This document shows, one piece after another, positions 8,186 through 15,746 of a DNA stretch of 47,807 nucleotides (position 1 is its first letter; each line of letters begins with the position of its first letter). The stretch spans positions 1 through 47,807 of the forward strand of contig CAJMQQ010000016.1 in NCBI GenBank assembly GCA_905215625.1, written 5' to 3'. The translations under genes and the position numbers were made by a program. This DNA is from an uncultured bacterium. Its GTDB lineage: Bacteria > Bacillota > Clostridia > Lachnospirales > Lachnospiraceae. The notes beneath the pieces were generated by a model. The model was not told the origin of the DNA. It saw only the letters and a program-made list of their open reading frames with translations, and did not search any database.

Positions 8186-9076
8186 GTAGGTGCATCCGAT
8201 GTGTTTATCGTCGCCGGTCTTCCATGCTCCATGCGAATCAATGGAATTATCACTAGAAAAAATGGGGAAAATCTTCCCCCTGCCGATACGAGTAACATTG
8301 TATCTCCAATCTACCAGTTGGCCGGAAATCGTGATGTGAATGACTTCGAACAAAGCGGTGACGACGACTTTTCTTTTGCTATCCCGGGATTGTCACGTTT
8401 CCGTGTCAGTGCATAGAAGCAAAGGGGTGCGCTGTCCGTTGTGATTCGAATCATTTCCTTCTCTCTACCAAATCCGACTGAGATTGGAATCCCGCAACGG
8501 ATCATTGACTTTTCTAATTTTTCTAAAGGTCTTGTCCTTGTAACGGGAACTGCCGGAAGCGGAAAGTCTACAACACTCGCTTGTATTATTGATGCGATCA
8601 ATCATCATTATAGGAAGCATATTATCACGCTGGAGGATCCTCTGGAATTCCTTCACAGACATGACTTAAGTATCATCAGCCAACGTGAGATCAACGTCGA
8701 TACAGAGAGCTATGTGACTGCTCTGCGTGTTTCTCTTCGCCAGAGTCCCGACGTTATCCTACTTGGGGAGATGCGCGACTACGAGACTATGCAGGTCGCA
8801 ATGACGGCGGCTGAGACCGGACATTTGATCTTCTCAACATTGCATACGATTGGTGCTGCCAGCACAATTGACCGTATCATTGACGTATTCCCGCCAAACC
8901 AGCAGCATCAGATCGCAGTGCAGCTATCTATGGTTCTGCAGGCCGTTATCTCACAGCAGCTTGTACCGACGATTGATGGGAAAATGATCCCTGTCTTCGA
9001 GATTATGACTGTGACACCTGCCATCCGAAATATGATCAGAGATAATCAGGACCACCCGTCCAACGCAACATCATAA
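8186..9076 (+). pseudogene. pilT: pilT (type IV pilus retraction ATPase), broken
   Basis: The frame opens right after the stop of the pilin fragment with VGASDVFIVAGLP, the PilT N-terminal domain. After RFRVSA an in-frame TAG at 8414-8416 stands where PilT normally has Tyr or Phe (xKQRG follows). The frame then resumes with the Walker A site GTAGSGKSTT, the Asp box ITLEDPLEF, Walker B VILLGEMRD and the His box GHLIFSTLHT. Coding sense ends after IRNMIRDNQDH where the IS4 element begins, so the C-terminal part is missing. The usual N-terminal residues before GASD are also absent. With a nonsense codon and a truncation it should be non-functional. Confidence 0.85.
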
Positions 9077-9092
9077 ACTTAAGGAAAAAATA

Positions 9093-9120
9093 GAAAGGAA
9101 TCTGTTCGCAGGTTCCTTTC
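9093..9120 (+). terminator. Hairpin upstream of the IS4 transposase
   Basis: GAAAGGAATCTG (9093-9104) and CAGGTTCCTTTC (9109-9120) form a 12-pair stem with one T-G wobble around a TTCG tetraloop. It ends 29 bases before the transposase ATG. Such hairpins in insertion sequences block read-through or hide the ribosome site when transcription enters from outside. Confidence 0.6.
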
Positions 9121-9149
9121 ATTGTGTTAAAATATAGGCAAGGGTGTAT

Positions 9150-10481
9150 ATGATTAAATCTTATAAAACAAGATTTCAAAAGTTTTCTGCATTATTATCT
9201 GATCCGGAAATTGCAAAATATGCGAGACAGAATGGAAACCATGCTTTTTCGAGAAAGCGAAAAATGCCCCTAAAAGACATGTTGCTATGCTGTCTTTCAA
9301 AAAAGGGGCTTACCACGACATTTGAACTTAGAAACTATTTCAAAGAAAAAGGAGACTTGTCTATGCAGTTATCTGTCCAGGGATATCTACAACAGAGAAA
9401 ACGTCTGAATCCAGAAATTTTTCCCTATCTGAACCGTAAATATCTTATGGATTTTTATCGTTCTGACGAACCCAGACTGTGGAAAGGATATTTGTTAATC
9501 GCGATTGACGGGAGCAAGGCGGAAGTTCCAAACTCAAAGGATAACAGGGAAGCATTTGGAAACAGCGGCAACCAGCATTCCGGGAAAGGGCAGGTACGGG
9601 CACTGGTAAGCGGAATGTATGATGTTTTGAATCATTTTTACCTGGATATTGAAATTGAACATATTTCCATCAGTGAAAACGAACTGGCAAAAAGAAACTT
9701 AAAACAATTAAAAAAAATTGGAATCAGGAAGCCGGTTGTCGCAGTTTTTGACCGCGGTTATCCTTCCTTAGAGTTTATTGACTTTCTGGAAACGGAAGGG
9801 ATTCATTATCTGATCCGTCTTTCATCCAACGATTATATGGCAGAACGTAAACGGATGCAGTCGGCAGATGAAAAAGTCATTTTAAAACATTCATTTGCAC
9901 GCCTACAAAAAATACGAAAAAAACATCCGGAACGATATGAACAGATGCAAAAGAAAGGGAGCACGCAGGTAAGAATATCAAAATCGACTCTTCCCTCCAG
10001 GAATGAACTTGCGCTGATGACAGATCTTCCGGATACAATTACCGCAGAAGAATTAGCGGATTTATATTACCAAAGATGGGAAATTGAGAAGAAATACAAT
10101 ACTCTAAAAAACAAAATGAAATTTGAAAGTGTAACAGGGAAAGCCACAGTATATGTGCACCAGGATTTTTGGGCGCAGGTTTTAGTATATAATATGGTTC
10201 AGGACATTCGGAACAGTGCGGACGAAGAGGCCGCAGCAGCAGGACGGGAAAACAGGAATAAATATCCCATGCATACCAATGAAAATGTAGCCATCGGTCT
10301 TTTCAAAGAGACTATGCTAAAAATCCTTTTGGAACCGGAGAAAAAGAAGCGGATCAAAAAACTTGGAGAACTACAGGAAGAAATGGAACGCTATGTACTT
10401 CCCATAAGGGAACTACCTGGAAAAGAGCGTAGAAAAAACATTTCAAATAAATATAAAAACAATCAAAAGAGTAGCTTTTAA
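9150..10481 (+). CDS. IS4-family DDE transposase
   Basis: 443 residues from ATG 9150 (CAAGGG lies 5 bases upstream; an in-frame GTG at 9144 is possible). The DDE core is readable: first Asp in LIAIDGSKAE, second in VAVFDRGYPS, and the catalytic Glu in YYQRWEIEKKYNTLK, which matches the IS4 YREK signature Y-(2)-R-(3)-E-(6)-K exactly. Length is normal and there is no frameshift, so the enzyme may still be active. It is the only mobile gene in the 7.3-11.4 kb stretch that looks intact. Confidence 0.93.
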   Translation: MIKSYKTRFQKFSALLSDPEIAKYARQNGNHAFSRKRKMPLKDMLLCCLSKKGLTTTFELRNYFKEKGDLSMQLSVQGYLQQRKRLNPEIFPYLNRKYLMDFYRSDEPRLWKGYLLIAIDGSKAEVPNSKDNREAFGNSGNQHSGKGQVRALVSGMYDVLNHFYLDIEIEHISISENELAKRNLKQLKKIGIRKPVVAVFDRGYPSLEFIDFLETEGIHYLIRLSSNDYMAERKRMQSADEKVILKHSFARLQKIRKKHPERYEQMQKKGSTQVRISKSTLPSRNELALMTDLPDTITAEELADLYYQRWEIEKKYNTLKNKMKFESVTGKATVYVHQDFWAQVLVYNMVQDIRNSADEEAAAAGRENRNKYPMHTNENVAIGLFKETMLKILLEPEKKKRIKKLGELQEEMERYVLPIRELPGKERRKNISNKYKNNQKSSF

Positions 10482-10522
10482 AATGCTCATTCTCCGTTTA
10501 AAGGGAGATTATGGGCATTTTT
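10481..10522 (+). terminator. Terminator at the right end of the IS4 element
   Basis: AAATGCTCAT (10481-10490) pairs with ATGGGCATTT (10511-10520) with one wobble, and an inner stem TCTCC/GGGAGA adds pairs. The T-run is TTTTT. It would end transposase transcription just inside the right end. Confidence 0.65.
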
Positions 10523-10681
10523 AAGTTGTTAAAGTATACAGAAGGAGCTCTGTGAAGATTTCTCTTCGTTTTAATCTGCTCTTTTGAAATGAGTTTTTAG
10601 CAGGATAATATAAATGTGTAATATCTAATCTTAAGTTTATGATGTTGCGCTATGCGGGTGCGCGTCGATTGTTATACAAAA

Positions 10682-10743
10682 AAATTACCTTTCGATTTAC
10701 AATAAAGTTGTTCAGGCTATATTGCAGAAAGGAAAGGTAATTT
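10682..10743 (+). promoter_or_regulatory. 5' leader hairpin covering the tnpA ribosome site
   Basis: AAATTACCTTTC (10682-10693) is exactly complementary to GAAAGGTAATTT (10732-10743), which contains the ribosome-binding site and ends at the tnpA ATG. In IS200 the leader is known to fold and hide the start region; this perfect 12-pair stem fits that design. Confidence 0.7.
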
Positions 10744-11197
10744 ATGGCGAAGAAAGAAAATGCACTCGCACATACAAAATGGATGTGCAAATATCATATC
10801 GTCTTCACTCCAAAGTATAGACGAAAAGTAATTTATAATCAATATAAAGAGGATATCAGAGAGATAATAAAGCAGCTGTGCAGTTACAAAGGTGTAGAAA
10901 TTGTTGAAGGGCATCTGATGCCAGATCATGTCCATATGTTAGTAAGTATTCCCCCAAAGATAAGGTATCATCATTTATGGGATACTTAAAAGGAAAAAGT
11001 GCGCTTATGATATTCGATCGACACGCAAACTTAAAGTATAAATTTGGAAATCGCCATTTCTGGGCAGAAGGATATTATGTTAGCACAGTCGGATTAAATG
11101 AGGCTACAATAAAAAATATATCCAGGATCAAGAAAAGCATGATATTGCAATGGATAAGTTAAGTGTAAAGGAATATGAGGACCCTTTTAAGGGTTAA
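10744..11197 (+). pseudogene. tnpA: IS200-type Y1 transposase tnpA, two frameshifts
   Basis: The start MAKKENALAHTKWMCKYHIV leads to the metal-binding HUH motif (MPDHVHMLVS). The frame then breaks near 10964, where ATAAGGTATCA appears to have lost one base, giving a stop at about 10989. The next frame encodes MGYLKGKSALMIFDRH and the region with the catalytic Tyr (WAEGYYVSTVG). A second one-base loss in the A-run near 11105-11112 breaks it again, and the true C terminus (IQDQEKHDIAMDKL, VKEYEDPF) continues to TAA at 11195-11197. The HUH motif and Tyr are in different frames, so no active enzyme can be made by normal translation. Confidence 0.88.
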
Positions 11198-11385
11198 TGC
11201 CAAGTAGTAACAATACCCCTTAAGGGGTAGCGACGAGTCAAGAGCAATATGGCTTGAACGGAGCTGTGGGAAGGATGTGTAAACAGAATTCCCATAGCCG
11301 AAAGAGAAAGCCAGCGCCTTGAGACGCTGGCCTAGTAACAAGGGCTTATAGCCCTAGAGCAAACCACCCGTTGGACGGGTGGTTT
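11198..11385 (+). ncRNA. Candidate structured RNA at the IS200 3' end
   Basis: The 190 bases after tnpA have no reading frame but strong folding: TACCCCTTAAGGGGTA (11214-11229), TGTGGGAA with TTCCCATA (11265-11272 and 11289-11296), GCCAGCG with CGCTGGC (11310-11316 and 11325-11331), AGGGCTTATAGCCCT (11341-11355) and the right-end hairpin at 11361-11385. In related IS605 elements the right end makes an RNA that guides TnpB. There is no tnpB here, so a guide role would need a protein supplied elsewhere. The RNA call is inference. Confidence 0.45.
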
Positions 11386-11389
11386 AGTG

Positions 11390-11418
11390 TTGACTTAAAC
11401 AAATAATAGTGCTATAAT
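11390..11418 (+). promoter_or_regulatory. Sigma-70-type promoter for the chr operon
   Basis: TTGACT at 11390-11395, a 17-base spacer, and TATAAT at 11413-11418, 32 bases before the regulator gene. It begins 5 bases after the IS200 right-end hairpin, so the -35 box lies at the element border. Confidence 0.8.
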
Positions 11419-11450
11419 TAAGTAACTACTAAAACAAAAGGAGCGACAGC

Positions 11451-11780
11451 ATGGAACTTGATCGTATGTTAAAAGCATTGGGCGAGCCGATGCGTTTGAA
11501 AATATATCAAGCTCTTTTGGAAAGAAAGCATTGTGTGCGCTCTCTTTCTAAAAAGTTTGGTATCTCAGAATCTGCGATTTCACAACATATGAAAGTGATG
11601 AAAGATGCAGGTTTGGTATATGGAGAGAAATACGGCTATCACACACATTATCTGCCCTTGCAGGATGCCGTAGATTACCTTACCGAGCAGTTTGAATTGA
11701 TGCGAACTGCCTCCCTTACCGTTGACCGAGATATGACGATCTGCCAATGTGAGTACCGGAAGGAGGGCGAACAAGAATAA
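11451..11780 (+). CDS. ArsR-family transcriptional regulator
   Basis: 109 residues. A winged helix-turn-helix is clear: LKALGEPMRLKIYQALLERK, then SLSKKFGISESAISQHMKVM as the recognition helix, then the wing (GEKYGYHTHYLPL). The C-terminal tail has a CQCEYRKEGEQE sequence whose two Cys might bind metal or an oxyanion, though this is a guess. GGAGCG lies 7 bases before the ATG. It is first in an operon with two CHR transporter halves and probably controls it. The TAA stop overlaps the likely start of the next gene. Confidence 0.85.
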   Translation: MELDRMLKALGEPMRLKIYQALLERKHCVRSLSKKFGISESAISQHMKVMKDAGLVYGEKYGYHTHYLPLQDAVDYLTEQFELMRTASLTVDRDMTICQCEYRKEGEQE

Positions 11781-11794
11781 ATATCTTACTTGAT

Positions 11795-12355
11795 TTGTTT
11801 CTTACTTTTGCAAAGATTGGTTTGTTCACCTTTGGCGGTGGCTATGCCATGATTTCTATGATTGAAAACAACTGCGTGGAAAGAAAACAATGGATTACCC
11901 ACGATGAAATGATGAATGTGACCGTCATTGCGGAGTCAACTCCCGGTCCTATTGCCATTAACTGTGCAACATTTACCGGATATAAGAAAGCCGGTTTTGT
12001 TGGTGCATTGGCAGCAACACTGGGCATAATTGTTCCGTCCTTTGCGGTTATCTATCTGATTTCCATGTTTCTGGATAACTTTTTGGCATTGACCATCATT
12101 GCCAACGCCTTCAAGGGTATCAAAATTGCAGTCGGAATTTTAATTTTGGATGCAGCGTTTACGATGATTAAGAAAATGCACAAGAAGAAACTGCCTAGAG
12201 CGATTATGATTTGCTCCGCTATTGTGATGCTCTGTATCAATATCTTCGCATGGAATTTCTCCTCCATCAGTCTGATGCTGATTGCGGCGGTTGTGAGTCT
12301 GACGATTTTTGTTCTGAACGGCGCACCAGATCAGAAAGGCGGTGCAAAGAAATGA
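11795..12355 (+). CDS. chrA: Chromate transporter (CHR family), first half
   Basis: A short-chain CHR protein with the N-terminal motif FAKIGLFTFGGGYAMI and the ESTPGPIAINCATF loop, followed by several membrane segments. Short CHR proteins work as pairs encoded by adjacent genes, as here. The coordinates use a TTG at 11795, the first common start codon. The homology, however, begins upstream with NILLDLFLTFAKIG, and a good AGGAGGG site (11761-11767) is placed for an ATA codon at 11777, where relatives would be expected to have ATG. Translation may start at that ATA or be weak. The substrate may be chromate, sulfate-like anions or unknown. Confidence 0.85.
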   Translation: MFLTFAKIGLFTFGGGYAMISMIENNCVERKQWITHDEMMNVTVIAESTPGPIAINCATFTGYKKAGFVGALAATLGIIVPSFAVIYLISMFLDNFLALTIIANAFKGIKIAVGILILDAAFTMIKKMHKKKLPRAIMICSAIVMLCINIFAWNFSSISLMLIAAVVSLTIFVLNGAPDQKGGAKK

Positions 12356-12915
12356 TTTATCTTGATCTGTTTCTCGGTTTCTTAAAAGTGGGATGCTTTG
12401 CCTTTGGCGGAGCCTACGGCGCAATTCCTTTGATTCGTGATGTAGTAATGTCTTACGGATGGCTGAGCGATGAAATGCTGACCTATATGATCGCTGTCAG
12501 CGAAAGCACCCCCGGCCCGATCATGGTTAACCTTGCTACTTATATTGGAAGCAGCCAAGCGGGATTTCTTGGTGCTGTGATTGCAACATTGGCGGTTGTT
12601 CTTCCTTCGTTCCTGATTATCCTTTTGGTGACGGCCTTACTTAAAACCGCTTTGAAAAACAAGTATGTTCAAGCGGTTTTGCGTGGTCTGAAGCCCTGTG
12701 TTATCGGTATTGTTCTTGCAACTGGTATTTACATGGTCTTTGGAAACTGCTTTGGAGCAATTTCAGCAATTAAGGTCAATATGCAGGCGATCATCCTTAC
12801 GGCAATTCTGGCTGCTTCGATGTTTGGATATAAGCGTTTTGCAAAGAAAAAGCTGTCGCCTATTCTTCTAATCGTAATATCTGCAATAGCGGGTATGGCG
12901 GTGTACGGAATATAG
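12352..12915 (+). CDS. chrA: Chromate transporter (CHR family), second half
   Basis: 187 residues from the ATG at 12352, which overlaps the previous stop as ATGA. The start MIYLDLFLGFLKVGCFAFGG parallels the first half, and SESTPGPIMVNLATYIG repeats its conserved loop. About five to six membrane segments follow. The two halves would form a heterodimer with opposite topologies, as established for paired short CHR proteins. The ArsR-type gene at the head of the operon suggests induction by an ion, but the real substrate in an anaerobe is uncertain. Confidence 0.87.
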   Translation: MIYLDLFLGFLKVGCFAFGGAYGAIPLIRDVVMSYGWLSDEMLTYMIAVSESTPGPIMVNLATYIGSSQAGFLGAVIATLAVVLPSFLIILLVTALLKTALKNKYVQAVLRGLKPCVIGIVLATGIYMVFGNCFGAISAIKVNMQAIILTAILAASMFGYKRFAKKKLSPILLIVISAIAGMAVYGI

Positions 12916-12945
12916 AATTAGGATTACACAATGAGTATGTACATC

Positions 12946-12974
12946 TTGATTTTTCGATCAATTTTGCGTATAAT
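12946..12974 (+). promoter_or_regulatory. Promoter before the candidate structured RNA
   Basis: TTGATT at 12946-12951 and TATAAT at 12969-12974 with a 17-base spacer. The nearest gene downstream is almost 380 bases away and a terminator stands in between, so the promoter appears to serve a non-coding transcript. Confidence 0.7.
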
Positions 12975-12979
12975 GTAAT

Positions 12980-13234
12980 TGTTAGGATGACAACCACCCG
13001 AAACAACTGTGTTGATCATCCCATGGTGATTTATCACCACGGATAAGATTTTGATAAGTACCCATCGTATAGCTATGATAATATGGGAAATCAAAATAAT
13101 CAGAATATCAGGAACAATATTATCTAAGCAAAATTGATTAAGATTGCAGTTCCTGCAACGAGTTTGAGTGATGAAATAATCTAAAAAGCCTTACTGATTT
13201 TCAGAAATGAAGCTGAAGATCGGTAAGGCTTTTG
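12980..13234 (+). ncRNA. Candidate structured non-coding RNA (about 255 nt)
   Basis: The region has its own promoter and terminator and no plausible reading frame. Stems visible by eye: GGATGACAAC (12985-12994) with GTTGATCATCC (13011-13021, one bulged A); TGGTGA/TCACCA around TTTA (13024-13039); TTTTGAT (13049-13055) with ATCAAAA (13090-13096) enclosing CCCAT (13061-13065) with ATGGG (13083-13087); CAGGAAC (13109-13115) with GTTCCTG (13149-13155). It could be a known class that I do not recognise, such as 6S or another Firmicute RNA, or a new one. Confidence 0.55.
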
Positions 13235-13235
13235 T
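13193..13235 (+). terminator. Terminator of the candidate RNA
   Basis: AAAAGCCTTAC pairs with GTAAGGCTTTT, with further pairs inside (CTGAT against GATCG and TTTCAG against CTGAA). The run TTTTGTGTT follows. A closely similar hairpin stands at 13883-13930, so the two flank the broken metallo-hydrolase gene. Confidence 0.75.
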
Positions 13236-13351
13236 GTTAGTAATGGAGTGAGAGAAAAGAGAACATTTGTTCTGGAATGATATTGAAATTAATATGGCAA
13301 TAGAGTATAATTGATTAATGAAAAGAATTATTGCCTGAAAGGTAGGAAAAA

Positions 13352-13885
13352 ATGGGCTTAAACAAATTGACGAATAGAATATTTTATTTAAAACATGAAC
13401 CGGAAGTTGACAGACCGATGTTAGCTTATATCAAAGGAGATAAATTCTCTCTGGCGATTGACGCTGGGTATTCAGCTTTTCATGTTCAGGATTTTTACGA
13501 AGCGATTGAATCAGAGCATTTTACGAAGCCCAATTTTACTGTAATTACACACTGGCATTATGATCGCACCTTTGGTATGCACGCTATCAGCGGAGTCAGC
13601 ATTGCCCATGACAAAACAAATGAGTTTCTCAAAGACCAGAAGAAACAAGCGGAAAACGCTGACTATATGGAAGTCCTGAAAAAAGAAGATGTTCATTTTA
13701 GAAAAGAATATTACGGACAGGACAAATTAAAAATTGTGCTGTCAGATCTGGCCTTTTCAGACAAAATGACTTTGGATTTAGGCGGGATTACAGCCTAAAT
13801 ATTTCATATGGTTTCACCGCATTCAGAAGATACTGCCTGCATATATGTGCCGGGAGAAAGGGTATTGTTTTTAGGAATAACCTAA
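13352..13885 (+). pseudogene. Metallo-beta-lactamase-fold hydrolase, broken
   Basis: The start MGLNKLTNRIFYLKHEPEVD follows a GGTAGG site. The fold's first strands and the metal motif THWHYDRTF are present, but the usual HxHxDH reads HWHYDR, with Arg in place of the last His. After DLGGITA a TAA at 13796-13798 interrupts the frame, which then continues with IFHMVSPHSEDTACIY and VPGERVLFLG, clear family sequence. It ends at 13885, in the hairpin, long before a full domain. The gene thus has a lost metal ligand, an internal stop and a truncated 3' end. Confidence 0.8.
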
Positions 13886-13930
13886 AAGCCTTACTGATTT
13901 CCTGAAAGAAAACGGAAGGTCAGTAAGGCT
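13883..13930 (-). terminator. Terminator of the sulP gene
   Basis: AGCCTTACTGA (13887-13897) pairs exactly with TCAGTAAGGCT (13920-13930). Read on the minus strand it is followed by TTTTAGG. The plus strand lacks a T-run, so it serves the SulP gene mainly. Confidence 0.75.
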
Positions 13931-13944
13931 AGAGGATACAATGA

Positions 13945-15591
13945 TTAAATGACTTCTTCAGCACGCTGCAAAGCTGCCGTAATATTTGGACAGAAGTTTT
14001 CTGCTCCGACCAGTTCTACAAAGCCGGCTTTAGTCATGACCTTCATCGGCTGTTCATTGACATGAGAGAATACAACGGTAATATTTTTCGATTTGCAGAA
14101 TGTAACAAGGTCTTGAAGCGCATTTAAGGCTGTGCTGTCCAGTGAAGGAACGCCTGTCATACGAAGAACAAGACAGGTAGTGAATTCTTTTACAATGATT
14201 TTCTCGATAATATCTGCAGCTCCGAAGAATAATGGACCTGAAATATTGTAAACACGGATTTCACGGGGAAGCTTCTTCATTTCCCTGTCGCTTTCTTGCG
14301 TATCATCTTCATCATCAACATAAGTCCAGCTGTTTGCACGTGTTTCTTCACTCATACGTTTGATGAAAAGAAGACAGGCAAGAACCATACCAATCTCAAT
14401 TGCTACAACAAGGTCAAATACAACAGTTAAAATAAAGGTTGTAACGAGAACAAGAATGTCACTTTTAGGAGCAGTTTTTACCAAATGTACAAAGGTGCGC
14501 CACTGACACATATTGTATGCAACAATAAATAAAATAGCGGCAATCGTTGGCATTGGAATCATACCAGCATATGGCATTAAAACAACAAGCACAATGACTA
14601 GTGTAATAGAATGAACCATGCCAGCGACAGGCGTACGTCCGCCATTTTTGATATTAGCAGCAGTACGGGCAATGGCGCCGGTTGCAGGAATGCCGCCGAA
14701 CAAAGCAGAAGCAATATTACCGGCGCCTTGTGCAACGAGTTCCATATCAGAGCGATGTTTTCCGCCGACCATTCCGTCTGCGACAACGCAGGAAAGTAAC
14801 GATTCAATCGCTGCAAGTACTGCAATGATAAATGCATTTGGTACGGCAGCAGCAACAGAATCCATGGTGATCGCTGGTAAATGGAACGAAGGAAGAGCGT
14901 TGCTGATCGTATACAAATTTCCAATCGTATATACTTCTAGTGGTAAGAATTGTACCATTAGAATACCGGCAATAACGGCAAGCAGGGAACCAGGTATTCG
15001 CTTAAAAATCTTTGGAGAAATGATCAGGATTGCCAGACTCACACAGCCAACGATGATTGCATCCATATTGATGGAAGCAAGATTTTCTATAAATGCAGAC
15101 AGTTTCTCCATTGTTTCAATCGGTTTGATACCTTCCGGATAAGTAATTCCGAAAAAGTCTTTTAGCTGTCCAATGGCGATTGTGACAGCAATGCCAGAAG
15201 TAAAACCGGTTGTAATTGTAAATGGAATGAATTTGATTAAACTTCCAAAGTGGCAAAGTCCCATGATTACGAGAAAAATACCTGCAAGGATGGTTGCGAG
15301 AGCAAGTCCATCCATTCCATCCTTTGCAACGATACCAGCTACAATGGTAGCAAACGCTGCAGTGGGGCCTGCAATCTGTACACTGCTTCCGCCAAGAGCA
15401 GAAATAATAAACCCTGCAATGATTGCTGTGAAGATACCAGCCTCTGGACCAACACCTGAAGCAAGCGCCAAGGCGATGGAAAGAGGAAGGGCAATAATTG
15501 CAACAATAATTCCAGCTGTCACGTCTTTTATAAACTGTGTACTGCTGTAAGATTTTAAAGATGTAAGCAACATCGGTTTCAATGATTTCAT
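13945..15591 (-). CDS. SulP-family anion transporter with STAS domain
   Basis: 548 residues, normal for the family. Around 10-14 membrane segments begin at residue 24 with the SulP signature DVTAGIIVAIIALPLSIALA and contain SSVQIAGPTAAF. The C-terminal STAS domain (about 435-545) begins with REIRVYNISGPLFFGAAD and contains LRMTGVPSLDSTALNAL, where the Ser of DST is the usual regulatory site. AGGAGG precedes the ATG. Likely substrates are sulfate, bicarbonate or dicarboxylates; the sequence does not decide. It forms a one-gene unit, and a TATAAT lies about 40 bases upstream on the minus strand. Confidence 0.92.
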   Translation of the reverse strand: MKSLKPMLLTSLKSYSSTQFIKDVTAGIIVAIIALPLSIALALASGVGPEAGIFTAIIAGFIISALGGSSVQIAGPTAAFATIVAGIVAKDGMDGLALATILAGIFLVIMGLCHFGSLIKFIPFTITTGFTSGIAVTIAIGQLKDFFGITYPEGIKPIETMEKLSAFIENLASINMDAIIVGCVSLAILIISPKIFKRIPGSLLAVIAGILMVQFLPLEVYTIGNLYTISNALPSFHLPAITMDSVAAAVPNAFIIAVLAAIESLLSCVVADGMVGGKHRSDMELVAQGAGNIASALFGGIPATGAIARTAANIKNGGRTPVAGMVHSITLVIVLVVLMPYAGMIPMPTIAAILFIVAYNMCQWRTFVHLVKTAPKSDILVLVTTFILTVVFDLVVAIEIGMVLACLLFIKRMSEETRANSWTYVDDEDDTQESDREMKKLPREIRVYNISGPLFFGAADIIEKIIVKEFTTCLVLRMTGVPSLDSTALNALQDLVTFCKSKNITVVFSHVNEQPMKVMTKAGFVELVGAENFCPNITAALQRAEEVI

Positions 15592-15677
15592 GTTTTCCTC
15601 CTAGTAAATTGATAACTGCAAAAACGCATTTATTATAGCACAGTCCGGCTGCCATCAGGGGAAAAAATTAAATTGCA

Positions 15678-15707
15678 TTGATTTATATACAAAATATACG
15701 ATAGAAT
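15678..15707 (+). promoter_or_regulatory. Promoter of the YbaK/ProX-type gene
   Basis: TTGATT at 15678-15683, an 18-base spacer and TAGAAT at 15702-15707. It leaves a leader of about 33 bases before the ATG at 15747 and makes the earlier in-frame ATG at 15708 unlikely as a start. Confidence 0.55.
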
Positions 15708-15746
15708 ATGACCAGATTGAAAGAACTGGATATGGAGGAAGTTGAC

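Larger units (their letters stand above)
9075..10528 (+). mobile_element. IS4-family insertion sequence
   Basis: One transposase gene is bracketed by short inverted ends: AACTTAA at about 9076-9082 and TTAAGTT at 10521-10527. The left end interrupts pilT. I could not identify a clear target duplication, so the ends are approximate. A hairpin before the gene and another after it insulate the transposase from outside transcription. Confidence 0.75.
10640..11390 (+). mobile_element. IS200-type element (IS200/IS605 family), inactive
   Basis: It contains one Y1-type tnpA and no tnpB. A small GCGC stem-loop lies near the left end (about 10647-10663) and a perfect 10-bp hairpin, AAACCACCCG/CGGGTGGTTT at 11361-11385, near the right end. 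This family has subterminal hairpins instead of inverted repeats, so exact borders cannot be set from one copy. tnpA carries two frameshifts. Confidence 0.75.

Noticed and set aside
8183..8416. Programmed read-through of TAA and TAG in the pilin/pilT frame
   Set aside because: No stimulatory structure is evident, and truncations at both ends of pilT favour simple decay.
9075..10528. Target-site duplication for the IS4 element
   Set aside because: No convincing direct repeat at the two borders could be picked out by eye.
14598..15655. Alternative frames on both strands inside sulP
   Set aside because: Shadows of a conserved transporter; low-complexity composition and no start signals.
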